NCBI GenBank assembly: GCA_016722945.1
Contig: JAEQMT010000009.1
Location: 62,001-126,000 of the forward strand
Origin: Desulfofustis sp. PB-SRB1
Lineage (GTDB): Bacteria; Desulfobacterota; Desulfobulbia; Desulfobulbales; Desulfocapsaceae
DNA: 64,000 nucleotides
Direction: 5' to 3'
Shown here: positions 8,108-18,114 of the stretch, piece by piece
How the letters are laid out: each line of letters starts with the position of its first letter
Numbering within the stretch: position 1 is the stretch's first letter
Notes under the pieces: generated by a model
What the model was told of the DNA's origin: nothing
Database searches by the model: none
Seen by the model: only the letters and a program-made list of their open reading frames with translations
Made by a program: the position numbers and the translations under genes

Positions 8108-9673
8108 ATGTATATACTGAATCATCCGTCCATTTTTGTGGTTGTCGGTCTGCTTGTCGGGGTGGTAGCAGGGTTTTTCGTTCGCAAGCGAGTCGTCGAA
8201 AGCCACGTCGAAAATATCAAGGACCAGGCTAAAAAGCTGATCGAAAACGCCATCGTCGAGGCCGAGCAGCTGAAAAAAGAGGCGTTGCTGCAGAGTAAGG
8301 AGGCGGCCTACCAGGTAAAACAGGCCGCCGAGGAAGAGCTTCGGGCCGACCGTCGCGAACTCAAGGAAGAGCGGGCCCAGCTCGACAAAAAACGTGAGCT
8401 GCTGAAAAAAGACTGGGAGACCTGTGACCGCAAGCGGGTTGAGCTGGATCAGGCCGAGACCAGGGTGGTGCGCCGCGAACGCGAGGTTACCCTGAAAGAC
8501 AAGGAAGTCGATAATCTGCTCAATAGGTATCGGGAAGAACTCTCGAGAATCTCCGGGCTCAGCCAGGAGCAGGCCAAAAAGCAGCTTATGGACATGCTCG
8601 AAAGTCAGGCAAAAATGGATGCCGCCAAACGGCTTGCCAAGATTGAAAACGAGATGAAAGTGGAGGCCGACCGCAAGGCCAAGAAAATTATCGCCCTGTC
8701 AATTTCCCGCTATGCAGGCGATTATGTCGCCGACAAGACGGTGACCACGGTTGCCCTGCCCAGCGACGAGATGAAGGGACGGATCATTGGCCGGGAGGGC
8801 AGAAATATCCGTGCCATCGAGGCGGCCACCGGTATTGACATCATTATCGACGATACGCCGGAGGCGGTCATTCTGTCAGGCTTCAACCCGGTTCGCCGTG
8901 AGGTGGCCCGCCTTGCCCTCACCCAGCTTATCAATGACGGACGCATCCATCCGGGGCGCATCGAAGAGGTGGTTGAACGGGTCACCAAGGATCTTGAAAA
9001 TGAAATGCGCGAGGCCGGTGAACAGGCCACCTTTGATGTGGGCGCTCATGGCATCCATGTCGAACTGATCAATATTCTGGGACGGTTGAAATATCGAACC
9101 AGCTACGGCCAGAACGTCTTGCAGCACTCCCTCGAAGTCGCCTTTCTCTGCGGCATTATGGCGGCGGAACTGGGGCTGGATGTGAAAGTTGCAAAACGTG
9201 CCGGCCTGCTGCACGACATCGGCAAGGCGGTGGATCATGAGGTGGAGGGATCACATGCCATCATTGGCCGCGATCTGGCAAAAAAATATGGGGAACAGGA
9301 AGAAATCGCCTACGCCATCGGCGCCCATCACGAGGAAATAGAGCCGCGCTCGCCGCTGGATGTTCTCGTGCAATCGGCGGACGCCCTTTCCGGGGCGCGG
9401 CCCGGCGCCAGAAAGGAGATGTTGCAGAGTTATGTAAAGCGGCTGGAGGATCTGGAGGGTATTGCCAATTCTTTTAATGAAGTGGAGAAATCATATGCCA
9501 TTCAGGCCGGCCGCGAACTGCGCATCATTGCCGATTCCGGTCGCATCGGCGACAGTGAAGCGGTCCTGTTGAGCCAGGATATTGCCAAGGCGATTGAGCA
9601 GCAGCTTACCTATCCCGGTCAGATAAAGGTAACCGTGATCAGGGAAACACGAGCGGTTGAATACGCTAAATGA
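8108..9673 (+). CDS. rny: Ribonuclease Y
   Basis: This 521-residue protein has the family's usual length and order. An N-terminal membrane anchor ([16 protein letters not shown]) is followed by a long charged coiled coil to about residue 200. The KH domain carries [15 protein letters not shown], and the HD domain has [10 protein letters not shown] and [12 protein letters not shown] as metal ligands. RNase Y starts mRNA decay by endonucleolytic cleavage at the membrane. tyrS follows 18 bp downstream and is probably co-transcribed. Confidence 0.97.
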   Translation: MYILNHPSIFVVVGLLVGVVAGFFVRKRVVESHVENIKDQAKKLIENAIVEAEQLKKEALLQSKEAAYQVKQAAEEELRADRRELKEERAQLDKKRELLKKDWETCDRKRVELDQAETRVVRREREVTLKDKEVDNLLNRYREELSRISGLSQEQAKKQLMDMLESQAKMDAAKRLAKIENEMKVEADRKAKKIIALSISRYAGDYVADKTVTTVALPSDEMKGRIIGREGRNIRAIEAATGIDIIIDDTPEAVILSGFNPVRREVARLALTQLINDGRIHPGRIEEVVERVTKDLENEMREAGEQATFDVGAHGIHVELINILGRLKYRTSYGQNVLQHSLEVAFLCGIMAAELGLDVKVAKRAGLLHDIGKAVDHEVEGSHAIIGRDLAKKYGEQEEIAYAIGAHHEEIEPRSPLDVLVQSADALSGARPGARKEMLQSYVKRLEDLEGIANSFNEVEKSYAIQAGRELRIIADSGRIGDSEAVLLSQDIAKAIEQQLTYPGQIKVTVIRETRAVEYAK

Positions 9674-9691
9674 TAGGAGGCGGTGCGCACC

Positions 9692-10915
9692 ATGGCGGGC
9701 ATACAAGACGAGGTTGATAAGCAGCTGGCGCTTATCGAACGGGGCGTGGTGGATTGTATCTCTCGCCCCGAGCTGAGTGAAAAAATCAAAACATCTCTTT
9801 CTTCCGGTAACCCCCTGAAGATCAAAGCCGGTTTTGACCCTACCGCGCCTGATCTGCATCTGGGCCACACCGTTTTGTTGCAGAAGATGAAACATTTTCA
9901 GGAATTGGGCCATGAAATCCATTTCCTGATCGGTGATTTCACCGGTCTGATCGGCGATCCTACCGGTAAATCGGAGACCCGCAAGCCCTTGAGCCGCGAA
10001 GATATCCTGCAAAACGCCGAAACCTACAAGGAGCAGGTGTTCAAGATTCTCGATCTCGACACCACGATCATTGATTTCAACAGTGTCTGGCTGGGAGAAC
10101 TTGATTCTTTCGCTATGATCAGGCTGGCCTCAGAGCTGACCGTGGCGCGGATGCTGGAGCGTGATGATTTCAAGAAACGATTCGAGCAGAACCGGCCCAT
10201 CTCCATTCATGAGTTCCTCTACCCGCTCATCCAGGGATACGACTCGGTTGCCATGCGGGCCGATGTGGAGCTGGGCGGAACCGACCAATTGTTCAACCTG
10301 CTTATGGGCCGTGATTTACAGAAGGCGCGTAATCAACCCCCGCAGATCGTCCTTACCATGCCCCTGCTGGAGGGGCTGGATGGAGTCAACAAGATGAGCA
10401 AATCACTGAGCAACTACATCGGCATTACCGAACCCGTCACCGAGATGTACGGCAAGGTAATGTCCATATCCGATGAGTTGATGCATCGTTTTTATGAGCT
10501 GCTCAGCGATCTCTCCAACGAGGAGGTGGCGGCCCTGCGCCTCGACATCGAGCATGGCCGCGTCCACCCGAAAGCGGCAAAGCAACGGCTGGCGCACGAG
10601 ATATGCACCAGGTTTCACTCAGCGGTAGCGGCTGATGATGCCAGGCGCCACTTTGAATCGGTATTTGCTCACAAGGAGCTGCCGGACGACATCCAGCAGG
10701 TTACCCTCACCCATTCGGAACCGCTCTGGGTGCCGAAACTGCTGGCGGAAATCGGTCTGGTAAGTTCAACCTCGGACGGTCGGCGGATGATCAAACAGAA
10801 CGCGGTTCAGATCGATGGTGAAAAAATCACCGACGAGCAGGCTACGGTTGAACCGCATGGTGAGCTGATTATCAAGGTGGGTAAACGCCGTTTCTGCAAG
10901 GTGGTATTTCACTGA
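9692..10915 (+). CDS. tyrS: Tyrosyl-tRNA synthetase
   Basis: This class I synthetase of 407 residues charges tRNA-Tyr. The HIGH motif is HLGH (in [12 protein letters not shown]) and the KMSKS loop is [14 protein letters not shown]-terminal S4-like RNA-binding domain is present ([20 protein letters not shown]). The length and [17 protein letters not shown] match the long bacterial TyrRS type. AGGAGG at 9675-9680 is 11 bases before ATG 9692; a GTG at 9683 is only two bases from it and so less likely. Confidence 0.97.
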   Translation: MAGIQDEVDKQLALIERGVVDCISRPELSEKIKTSLSSGNPLKIKAGFDPTAPDLHLGHTVLLQKMKHFQELGHEIHFLIGDFTGLIGDPTGKSETRKPLSREDILQNAETYKEQVFKILDLDTTIIDFNSVWLGELDSFAMIRLASELTVARMLERDDFKKRFEQNRPISIHEFLYPLIQGYDSVAMRADVELGGTDQLFNLLMGRDLQKARNQPPQIVLTMPLLEGLDGVNKMSKSLSNYIGITEPVTEMYGKVMSISDELMHRFYELLSDLSNEEVAALRLDIEHGRVHPKAAKQRLAHEICTRFHSAVAADDARRHFESVFAHKELPDDIQQVTLTHSEPLWVPKLLAEIGLVSSTSDGRRMIKQNAVQIDGEKITDEQATVEPHGELIIKVGKRRFCKVVFH

Positions 10916-12208
10916 TTATGTGTCCGGATTCAGGCAGGGGTTGAAATATCCGGTTCGCACCGCCGGAAATGTCTTGTTCAGCAGCCTCAGCCACCCAGAC
11001 ATTCCGTGTCCATCGAGATCGGCGGGCACCCGCAGTTCGTTAAGGTAGAACTCAGGGTCGATGTTGAGGTTGCGCAGCTGAATCAGATCGACCCCTGTCT
11101 TTTCCAGGAGGTTGAAAAGCGCTGTCGTCTCGTCGTGTGAGTCGGTAAACCCGGGCATGATAAAGTAGTTTAACGAGACAAAGCGGCCTGCCTGTTTCAT
11201 GATGGCGATGGACTCGATCACATCGTTTAATGAATAGTTTGCCGGGCGGTAATATCTTTCATAATAGCGCGGCTGGGCCGAGTTCAGACTGACCCGGATA
11301 CTGTCGAGCCCGGCCCGCGCCAGACGCGCCACCGCGTCCGGAAGGCTCGCGTTGCTGTTGAGATTGATCGTACCCCGTTCAGTATGACGACGGATTTCAC
11401 CAATGGCCGTTTCCATCAGACGCGCCAGCAGCAGCGGTTCCCCCTCACAACCCTGGCCAAAGCTCACCACCGGATTTTTCACCGTATCGATGTGCAGAAG
11501 AGCCACCTCGGCCAGTTCATCGGCAGTGGGAACAAAGTTGATTCGTTCCTGGGTGGCCGGACAGCTTTGGCTCGGTTGTTTTGATATGCACCCCAGACAA
11601 CGGGCATTACAATGAGGTGAACAGGGCAGCGGCGCCTCATACCGAGCCAGAAAAAAATTGCGTGCGGCCGGGCATTGATAGCTTAGGCAGCAGGTGCCCA
11701 GATGCTGAACAAGTCGATTATCCCGGTATGCCTCCAGCCGGGCGAAGGTTGCCGTATCGATTGCTCTTTGCTTGAAATGGTGTGGTTCCTGGCGCTGGTC
11801 CGGGTCGCTTCGAAAGGCCGCCACCCAGAACCTCTCATCGTGCCAGCCCACTGCGGTATAGGCGTAGAGCGGAAGACGAACGCAGTCAGGTGTTGAATGA
11901 TAGGCAGCACTCAGGATTGCAGTATGGGCCGGGGCCATGAAAGCGGCCACCGCCTGCACCTTCTTTGTTGATCGATGCGGATCATTGGCCAGCAACACCG
12001 GTTCATGGGTATGTGGGTCAAACCCCACCGGTTGGCGCTGGGGCAGGGCAAAGAGCTCACTGCCGGGGGGCAGTTCGATTAATTCGCTGAGTTCGGGCAG
12101 CCGGTAGGCGCCGGCCGCCATGCCGGCCATGGAAATCTCGTCGAAATCAATGATGTTGCCGGCGCTGTCGGCATACACCAGGGACGGGATCTCGGACGGA
12201 TGAATCAC
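10916..12208 (-). CDS. Radical SAM protein of unassigned function
   Basis: This 430-residue protein has a radical SAM core with the 4Fe-4S ligand motif CNARCLGC (Cx3Cx2C) near residue 200. It is followed by VSFGQGCEGEPLL, LNSNASLP and DSIRVSLNSAQPRYYERYYR. Elements before the core, including CCLSYQCPAARNFF, add cysteines that might bind another cluster. The N-terminal 200 residues match no domain I recognise. The start ATG overlaps the stop of the upstream gene by 4 bp, so the two are translationally coupled. The substrate is unknown. Confidence 0.85.
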   Translation of the reverse strand: MIHPSEIPSLVYADSAGNIIDFDEISMAGMAAGAYRLPELSELIELPPGSELFALPQRQPVGFDPHTHEPVLLANDPHRSTKKVQAVAAFMAPAHTAILSAAYHSTPDCVRLPLYAYTAVGWHDERFWVAAFRSDPDQRQEPHHFKQRAIDTATFARLEAYRDNRLVQHLGTCCLSYQCPAARNFFLARYEAPLPCSPHCNARCLGCISKQPSQSCPATQERINFVPTADELAEVALLHIDTVKNPVVSFGQGCEGEPLLLARLMETAIGEIRRHTERGTINLNSNASLPDAVARLARAGLDSIRVSLNSAQPRYYERYYRPANYSLNDVIESIAIMKQAGRFVSLNYFIMPGFTDSHDETTALFNLLEKTGVDLIQLRNLNIDPEFYLNELRVPADLDGHGMSGWLRLLNKTFPAVRTGYFNPCLNPDT

Positions 12209-12630
12209 CGTGGGCGCAATGCCCTGGTTATGGAATCGACGGCCCGATATACATCGATATCCTCACCGAATACATCGCCGATATCGGGATGCTCCACCAG
12301 ATCCTCAATTATGAATTGGGTGAGATAGAGGGTAACGATATTGAAATCCTGAACGAGGGTGCGGATGGGGGCGACCTTCATCTGCAGGTCAAACTCGTCC
12401 ATCATGTGCAGGGAGCGGAGCTGTGCCGCGAATGATTCCTGGATCGACTCCACGTTTACCGTTTCGATGATCTGGCGATCCATTAAGCGTTGCACGAGTT
12501 TGGTGGCAAGCGGTTCGGCGTGGTCACGGGCAATAATGAACATCTTACGGCGCTCATTCTCGCGCTTGCGATCGATGGCCCGCACTGCCTTGTCGGTTGC
12601 CCGGTTCGGGTTGACGTGCATTTTTGCCAT
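12205..12630 (-). CDS. Conserved hypothetical protein coupled to radical SAM gene
   Basis: This 141-residue soluble, mostly helical protein has a basic N-terminus (KAVRAIDRKRENERRK) and an acidic C-terminus. I do not recognise the family. The start at 12630 has AGGAG about eight bases upstream; an in-frame ATG at 12693 would add 21 residues without better support. Its end overlaps the start of the radical SAM gene, so the two likely act in the same process. Confidence 0.7.
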   Translation of the reverse strand: MAKMHVNPNRATDKAVRAIDRKRENERRKMFIIARDHAEPLATKLVQRLMDRQIIETVNVESIQESFAAQLRSLHMMDEFDLQMKVAPIRTLVQDFNIVTLYLTQFIIEDLVEHPDIGDVFGEDIDVYRAVDSITRALRPR

Positions 12631-12693
12631 GGTGGTGTTCTCCTGTATCAAAAGTAGTAGCGGCACTCTCACTGCCGACAAATACACAAACAA

Positions 12694-13003
12694 TCAACTC
12701 TACTCAGAAACCGCAACTTTAACTAGATCAAAATTCATTTTCTGGTGGTGCGGACCTGTTTTATCAGGGTTTAACCAGGATGATTTTTTTTTCGGCATGG
12801 CGGGGACAGAGGTTTTTCCGAGTTCATCAAACACACTTCTCATTTATGGTGGTCTTCTAAATAGTTCTTGAATTTGACGCCATGTCCGGTAGAATGCGCC
12901 GTCTTGTTAATCGATCTGGTAGGAACCCGTCAATTGGGCGTCCTTCCTGAAATCGGCCGCGGTCAGGTGATATACGTTGGTAAAATTTAGCGGGAGCGGA
13001 ATC
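12694..13003. other. Intergenic region with a decayed MITE-A end
   Basis: About 310 bp between divergent transcription units. GAGGTTTTTCCGAGTTCATC near 12807-12830 matches the right end of repeat family A, but no left partner is present. The rest shows no gene; promoters for both sides should lie here. Confidence 0.4.
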
Positions 13004-13534
13004 ATGAACCTAAGGATTTCTGTAACATCAGTTTTCGTTGTACTTTTCGGCTTGTTTCTTATCAGTGGCTGTGGTGCTAAAAAGACCGATGACGAGGTGA
13101 AACCGGAGCAGACTTCGTTGCAGGATGCAGGCAGTGCGCAGGGCTCGGAAGAGCCGCTGGAGACCGAGGTGATCGTGGAGATTTCCGAGGGACGGACCTC
13201 GGAAGGGCTGCTGCCGGTCTACTTCGACTTTGACAAGTCCGATATTCGCTCTGATCAGGAAGGACGGATGCGGATCAACAGTGATTTCATGAAAGAAAAC
13301 CCCGCCTTTACCGTGCGCATCGAAGGCAATACCGATCCACGCGGTTCAAATGAATACAATATGGCCCTTGGCGAGCGCCGCGCGTTGAGCGCCAAGAAAT
13401 ATATGACGAACCTTGGTATCGATGAAGCGCGGCTCGATACCATCAGTTACGGCGAAGAACGACTGTTAATGTTCGGCAATGATGAGTTGTCCTGGGCGCA
13501 GAACCGCCGGGCCGACTTTGTTATCAACAGGTAG
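13004..13534 (+). CDS. Pal-like OmpA-family outer membrane lipoprotein
   Basis: This 176-residue protein starts with a lipoprotein signal (hydrophobic segment ending LISGC), so the mature N-terminus would be lipidated Cys. The C-terminal OmpA-like peptidoglycan-binding domain has PVYFDFDKSDI and TDPRGSNEYNMALGERRA, the diaminopimelate-binding signature of Pal. A linker rich in Glu, Gln and Ser joins them. Pal anchors the outer membrane to the cell wall. The start at 13004 has GGGAG upstream. No tol genes are adjacent, so it could be another OmpA-type lipoprotein. Confidence 0.88.
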   Translation: MNLRISVTSVFVVLFGLFLISGCGAKKTDDEVKPEQTSLQDAGSAQGSEEPLETEVIVEISEGRTSEGLLPVYFDFDKSDIRSDQEGRMRINSDFMKENPAFTVRIEGNTDPRGSNEYNMALGERRALSAKKYMTNLGIDEARLDTISYGEERLLMFGNDELSWAQNRRADFVINR

Positions 13535-13614
13535 TGTAAAGGTTGCCGTGTTCGTCGGTGAGCGCCGGAGCGGCAACGATATTTCAGCAATAAGCGAGGT
13601 GTAAAGAGTTAGCC

Positions 13615-14154
13615 ATGCAAGTCAAACGAGGTCTTTTTATGTATGCAGCCGTGCTGGCTGCCTGTCTTATCTGTGTCGGTTCTCCCGCCCTTGCCCAGCA
13701 GGCGAAAATTGGAATTATGAGTGTTCAGCGGGTGCTCAGCGAGTCCGCCGCCGGCAAAGAAGCGAGAAATCTCATGGATGCAAAGATGAGTGAGCTGCGC
13801 GGGCAGTTAAACGCTGAGGGACAGGAAATCGTTGCCTTGCAGGAGGAAATCGAGAAAAAAAGCTCCGCCTGGAGCGAAGAAATGAAACAGGAGAAGCGGA
13901 TCGAGTTTCAGCGGCGTCGGCGTGAGTTCGAGGCAAAGCAGGAAGATGCGCAGTTTGAGATGAAGGGGCTTCAGGAGAAAGAGCTGACCCCGATGCTCAA
14001 GGCCCTTGAACAGGTCGTGGATAGCTATGGCAAGGCCAATAATTACACCCTGATTCTCGATGAACAAAGCGGTGTTACATACTTCAGCCAGGCCATAGAT
14101 ATAACCGACAAGTTGATTATTGAGCTTGACGCAGCCATGGCCGGACAAAATTAG
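13615..14154 (+). CDS. Skp/OmpH-family periplasmic chaperone
   Basis: This 179-residue protein has a signal peptide (YAAVLAACLICVGSPALAQQ, cleaved after ALA) and the Skp pattern. The first strand is KIGIMSVQRVLSESAAGKEA, two long charged helices of about 80 residues form the tentacle, and YTLILDEQSGVTYFSQAIDI closes the body. Skp trimers carry unfolded outer membrane proteins across the periplasm. It follows the Pal-like gene by 80 bp and is followed by a strong terminator. Confidence 0.9.
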   Translation: MQVKRGLFMYAAVLAACLICVGSPALAQQAKIGIMSVQRVLSESAAGKEARNLMDAKMSELRGQLNAEGQEIVALQEEIEKKSSAWSEEMKQEKRIEFQRRRREFEAKQEDAQFEMKGLQEKELTPMLKALEQVVDSYGKANNYTLILDEQSGVTYFSQAIDITDKLIIELDAAMAGQN

Positions 14155-14184
14155 TAGTTACGCTTTATCATCCCGCGATGAATC

Positions 14185-14219
14185 AAAACGATGCATGGGA
14201 TATCCTATGCATCGTTTTT
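14185..14219 (+). terminator. Rho-independent terminator after skp
   Basis: Arms AAAACGATGCAT and ATGCATCGTTTT enclose a 10-base loop and run into a T tract. Only 27 bp separate it from the yicC start. Confidence 0.9.
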
Positions 14220-14245
14220 CTTTTTAACCTTTTTTCCCGGTAATA

Positions 14246-15127
14246 ATGTCACTGAAAAGCATGACCGGCTACGGCCGAGCTGAAGTCAGCGGACAAACCA
14301 CATCATGGGTTGCCGAGGTGCGCGGCACCAATCACCGTTACCTTGATATTAAAATCAAGCTGCCACGAGAATATAACGGGTTAGAGGAGAGGGTCAGAAA
14401 GCTGGCGGGACGCTTCCACCGGCGTGGCCGGGTGGATATTTCGCTTTCCGCAAGCGGTGATGGGGCCGATCTGAGCGCTCCGGCAATTGATTATGGGCGA
14501 GCCATGGCTTACAAAAAAGAGCTGGACGCGCTGGCCGGCGAACTCGGAATTAGTGACGAGCTGACGATGTTCCAACTAGTGAGCCTGCCCGATGTGCTTA
14601 AAAAAGAACAGGCTTCCGTTGATATCGAAGAGGCCTGGAACAAGCTCAACCCTGCCCTGGAAAACGCTTTAGGCGATTGCCTGGCGATGCGAACCCGCGA
14701 GGCGGATATGTTGACTGTCGATCTGCGTGAGCGGGTCTCCGCCTTTACCTCGATGCTCAACGAAATTGAGGCTGAGTTGCCGGCCGTTGTAGCAGGCAAG
14801 CGCGAAACGCTGCGCCAGAGAATTAATACCTTGCTTGAAGAGGTGGAGATCGATCCGGTTCGCCTGGCCCAGGAAGTGGCGTATCTTGTGGAAAAAAGCG
14901 ATGTAACCGAGGAAATCGTGCGGTTGCGCAGTCATCTCGAACAGTTTGACACTCTGCTTGCCGCCGACGATCCGGTGGGGCGCACCATGGATTTTCTCAT
15001 TCAGGAGTTTCTTCGTGAGGTAAACACCATGGCGTCGAAACTGGGTGATGCCGCCATGGCCAGGAAAACGGTGGAGCTTAAAGGTGAGCTGGAAAAGATC
15101 CGCGAGCAGGTGCAGAATATCGAATAA
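14246..15127 (+). CDS. yicC: YicC-family endoribonuclease
   Basis: This 293-residue protein starts with the family signature MSLKSMTGYGRAE and has VRGTNHRYLDIKIKLP. The C-terminal DUF1732 region has RLAQEVAYLVEKSDVTEEIV and FLIQEFLREVNTMASK. YicC proteins are reported to be RNases involved in small-RNA turnover. It lies upstream of remA-like, gmk and rlmB on the same strand, an order often seen with gmk in proteobacteria. Confidence 0.94.
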   Translation: MSLKSMTGYGRAEVSGQTTSWVAEVRGTNHRYLDIKIKLPREYNGLEERVRKLAGRFHRRGRVDISLSASGDGADLSAPAIDYGRAMAYKKELDALAGELGISDELTMFQLVSLPDVLKKEQASVDIEEAWNKLNPALENALGDCLAMRTREADMLTVDLRERVSAFTSMLNEIEAELPAVVAGKRETLRQRINTLLEEVEIDPVRLAQEVAYLVEKSDVTEEIVRLRSHLEQFDTLLAADDPVGRTMDFLIQEFLREVNTMASKLGDAAMARKTVELKGELEKIREQVQNIE

Positions 15128-15154
15128 CTACATCACTACATCTTCTTGTAATCA

Positions 15155-15445
15155 ATGCAACTATTAAATATCGGCTATGGCAACACGGTTATGGTAAGCC
15201 GGGTAATCGCGGTGATCAATACCGGTTCGGCGCCGGCCAGAAAGCTCAAGGAAACGGCAAAAAACAGTCAGCGGCTGGTGGATGTTACCGAGGGACGTCG
15301 CACCCGCTCAATCATTATCACCGATTCCAACCACGTCATTCTCTCCTCCGTGCAGACCGAGACCATTGCCCAGCGACTTGCTGCCCTGCGAGCCGAATAT
15401 CATCTCACCAGCAGCGACGAAGGACCGGAAGTTATCGCCATCTAA
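15155..15445 (+). CDS. RemA-like DUF370 regulator
   Basis: This 96-residue protein matches the RemA/DUF370 family from its N-terminus (LLNIGYGNTVMVSRVIAVIN) through KLKETAKNSQRLVDVTEGRR to the conserved SIIITDSNHVILSSVQTETI. In Bacillus, RemA is a DNA-binding activator of matrix genes. In deltaproteobacteria the family is common next to gmk, but its targets are little known. The gene ends 5 bp before gmk, so the two are almost certainly co-transcribed. Confidence 0.88.
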   Translation: MQLLNIGYGNTVMVSRVIAVINTGSAPARKLKETAKNSQRLVDVTEGRRTRSIIITDSNHVILSSVQTETIAQRLAALRAEYHLTSSDEGPEVIAI

Positions 15446-15450
15446 GCATC

Positions 15451-16062
15451 ATGAGCGGCCAGTTGATCATTGTTTCCGCTCCATCCGGGGCCGGTAAGAC
15501 GACCATGCTCAAGCGCGTCATCGGCACCGTGGCGAGGCTGAGCTTTTCAGTCTCTCACACCACCAGGCAGCCTCGACCCGGTGAGATCGAGGGTCGGGAT
15601 TACTATTTCACCGATGATTCCCGGTTTCAACAGATGATCGCCGAGCATGGCTTTATCGAGTGGGCCCGGGTGCATGAAAATTACTACGGCACCGCCCTCG
15701 CTCCTCTGCGCGATGCTTTGGCCGAAAATCTCGATGTGCTGCTCGATATCGACGTCCAGGGCGCCGCCATCGTGCGCGGCCAGTCGGCGCTGCCGGTCTA
15801 CTCCATTTTTATCATGGCCCCCACCCCGGAGGAGTTGGAGCGTCGGCTGCGGGGCCGTCGCACCGAGGATGAAAAGGGTCTGCGGGGACGGATTCGCCAG
15901 GCCCGGGAGGAGATGGCGCAGGCCGGTACCTACGACTATCTCATCGTCAACGAGGATCTTGACCGCTCGGTTGACACATTGTGCGCCATTATCGTTGCCG
16001 AGCGGGCGAAACAGCGGCGCAGTCCCGATGGTGAGCCGATTAGATGGCACGAACCCCATTGA
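15451..16062 (+). CDS. gmk: Guanylate kinase
   Basis: This 203-residue enzyme phosphorylates GMP to GDP with ATP. The P loop is APSGAGKTTM, followed by the GMP-binding VSHTTRQPRPGE and GRDYYF, then IEWARVHENYYGT and DIDVQGA. The length and motif order are standard. Its 3' end overlaps the start of the rlmB gene by 19 bp, indicating an operon. Confidence 0.97.
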   Translation: MSGQLIIVSAPSGAGKTTMLKRVIGTVARLSFSVSHTTRQPRPGEIEGRDYYFTDDSRFQQMIAEHGFIEWARVHENYYGTALAPLRDALAENLDVLLDIDVQGAAIVRGQSALPVYSIFIMAPTPEELERRLRGRRTEDEKGLRGRIRQAREEMAQAGTYDYLIVNEDLDRSVDTLCAIIVAERAKQRRSPDGEPIRWHEPH

Positions 16063-16871
16063 CCAAACCATCGCGGCGGCCGGCCCCGGCTGAAAAACGG
16101 GTTCGGTACAGTGACGATCTGATCTGGGGTATTCATCCCGTTCTGGCACTGCTGACCCGCCATCCCCATCGGATTACCGAGCTTATTTTACAACGCGACC
16201 GGCGTGGTGAGGGGTGGCAACGGCTGTTTGCCGCCGCGAAAGAGGCACAGGTAAGATATACCCTGGTTGACCGGCTGGTTATTACCGGAGCACCTGATGG
16301 TGAACCTGTCCATCAGGGTGTTGTGGCGCGTGGTTCCGTCGTCGATATGGTCTCCTTTGCCGAGCTGCTCGCTATCTTGTCAGATGGCGCCGGGCAGACG
16401 CCGCCACCGCGGATTCTGGCATGTGATTCGATTCAGGATCCGCGCAATCTCGGCGCCCTGATCCGCTCGGCCTACGCGGCCGGGATCGACCATATCCTTA
16501 TCCCGCGGGAGCGCAGCGCCCCCCTTGGCGGTACCGCCGCCAAGGCCTCAGCCGGCGCCCTGGCCCACGTTACCATCAGCCGGGTGGTCAATCTTCGTGA
16601 CGCCCTCGACTCATTGAAAAAAATTGGTTTCTGGATTTACGGGGCAACCGCGCAGCCGCAGGCCGCAAGTATTTATGAGATGGATTTGACCGGGCCTATC
16701 TGCCTGGTGATCGGCAGCGAGGAGAAAGGAATCAGGCCCCTTGTCCAGCGCCAGTGCGATGCTCTCATCGCCATTCCGATGGCGGGTGAGATTGACTCGC
16801 TCAACAGCTCGGTGGCCGGCGCGGTTATTATGTTTGAGATGTATCGGCAGGCAGTGGCGGCGGCAAAGTAA
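16044..16871 (+). CDS. rlmB: 23S rRNA 2'-O-methyltransferase RlmB (TrmH/SpoU family)
   Basis: This 275-residue protein has an N-terminal substrate-binding domain starting with IWGIHPVLALL and a SPOUT methyltransferase domain. That domain carries motif 1 (DSIQDPRNLGALIRSAYAAG), motif 2 (LVIGSEEKGI) and motif 3 (IPMAGEIDSLNSSVAGAVIM), the knot that binds S-adenosylmethionine. E. coli RlmB methylates G2251 of 23S rRNA; this target is inferred by family. It overlaps gmk by 19 bp. Confidence 0.93.
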   Translation: MARTPLTKPSRRPAPAEKRVRYSDDLIWGIHPVLALLTRHPHRITELILQRDRRGEGWQRLFAAAKEAQVRYTLVDRLVITGAPDGEPVHQGVVARGSVVDMVSFAELLAILSDGAGQTPPPRILACDSIQDPRNLGALIRSAYAAGIDHILIPRERSAPLGGTAAKASAGALAHVTISRVVNLRDALDSLKKIGFWIYGATAQPQAASIYEMDLTGPICLVIGSEEKGIRPLVQRQCDALIAIPMAGEIDSLNSSVAGAVIMFEMYRQAVAAAK

Positions 16872-16878
16872 CGGCGAT

Positions 16879-18081
16879 CTACCGTTTTTTTTGGGCCAGT
16901 TTGGCACGCAGCAGCGCCCCGAAGCTTCCTTCCTCGGGCTGATTGTCGCTCTGTTTTTTCTGCTTCTGGCGATACTCCTTGAATTCCCGTTCCTGGCTGT
17001 GCGACTCTTCTTCCGGATTGGTGTAGTCGGCCGGTGCCAGAGATATCTTACGGTTTTCAAGATCGATCGATTCCACCACTACTTCCATGTTCTGACCGGC
17101 CTCGACAACCTCGCGGGGGTGGCTGATACGGCGGCCGGAACCAAGTTTCGAGATGTGAACCAGCCCGTCGATGCCCGGCGCCAAAGTAACGAAAACGCCG
17201 AACGGGGCAAGCCGGGCGATGGCGCCGATGTGTGAGGTGCCGGATGCGAACTGCTCCTCAACCTTTTGCCACGGGTCTTCCAGGGTATCTTTTATGCTCA
17301 GGCCGATACGCTCTTTGTCCCAGTCAAGGCTCTTGATGAGCACCTTAACCGGTTGTCCCACCTGAAAATGTTCGGCCAGATTGTCGACCCGGCTCCAGCC
17401 GACCTCGGCACCGGGTACCAGCCCGTCGATACCGCCCAGGTCGACGAAGACGCCAAACGGTTGAATGGATGAGACGGTGCCCTCAACCACCTGGTCGATT
17501 TCGAGACGATCACGTAACTCCCGGCGTTTTTCTTCCCGCTCCTGCTCCATCAGCGCCCGGGCGGACAGCACGATGTTGCGGCCGGGCGGCTCGTAGCGGG
17601 TTATGAGAAAATTCATCTGGGCCCCGACATACTCCTCGACGGGGTTTTCCACCCGCCGCAGCCCCATCTGGGAGTAGGGGCAGAACCCCCGCACACCGCC
17701 GGCCAGGGCTATTTCAAAACCACCCTTTATTTCGCCCTTGACGGTCCCGACAACCGGGACGGCGCCGCGCCAGGCCTCTTCGAAGTGGGCGCTGTCGGAG
17801 CCGGTCCCGATCCGTTTGGTAAAAAGCAGTTGACCGGAGCTTACCTTGAGGAAAAAGACCTCCACTGAGTCGCCCGGAGCAATAGTGAGGGTGCCCGTTT
17901 CATCGACGAACTCAAATGCATCGACGATGCCTTCGCTCTTGGCGCCGACATCAAGAAAGATGGTGTCGCGATCAATAGATGCGACAACGGCTGAAATCTT
18001 CTCGCCGGGAATCAGGGCCTTTACCGCCCTGGTCTCGGACTGCTTCAACAATTCAGCAAAATTTCCGTCGCTCTGAGCCAT
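16879..18081 (-). CDS. S1-repeat RNA-binding protein (S1-like, four repeats)
   Basis: This 400-residue protein contains four S1 modules, at about residues 24-95, 105-180, 195-265 and 280-352. The clearest are the third (VEGTVSSIQPFGVFVDLGGI) and the fourth (LAPFGVFVTLAPGIDGLVHI). The C-terminal 50 residues are charged. Full ribosomal protein S1 has six repeats in proteobacteria, so this is probably a shorter S1 paralogue or general RNA-binding protein. It converges on rlmB, with 7 bp between the stops. Confidence 0.88.
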   Translation of the reverse strand: MAQSDGNFAELLKQSETRAVKALIPGEKISAVVASIDRDTIFLDVGAKSEGIVDAFEFVDETGTLTIAPGDSVEVFFLKVSSGQLLFTKRIGTGSDSAHFEEAWRGAVPVVGTVKGEIKGGFEIALAGGVRGFCPYSQMGLRRVENPVEEYVGAQMNFLITRYEPPGRNIVLSARALMEQEREEKRRELRDRLEIDQVVEGTVSSIQPFGVFVDLGGIDGLVPGAEVGWSRVDNLAEHFQVGQPVKVLIKSLDWDKERIGLSIKDTLEDPWQKVEEQFASGTSHIGAIARLAPFGVFVTLAPGIDGLVHISKLGSGRRISHPREVVEAGQNMEVVVESIDLENRKISLAPADYTNPEEESHSQEREFKEYRQKQKKQSDNQPEEGSFGALLRAKLAQKKR

Positions 18082-18114
18082 ACATTGCTCCTCTTACCGC
18101 ATAAAAACAGATAG

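Noticed and set aside
7946-8206. Minus-strand open frame over the rny start
   Set aside because: It overlaps the certain RNase Y start and has no protein features.
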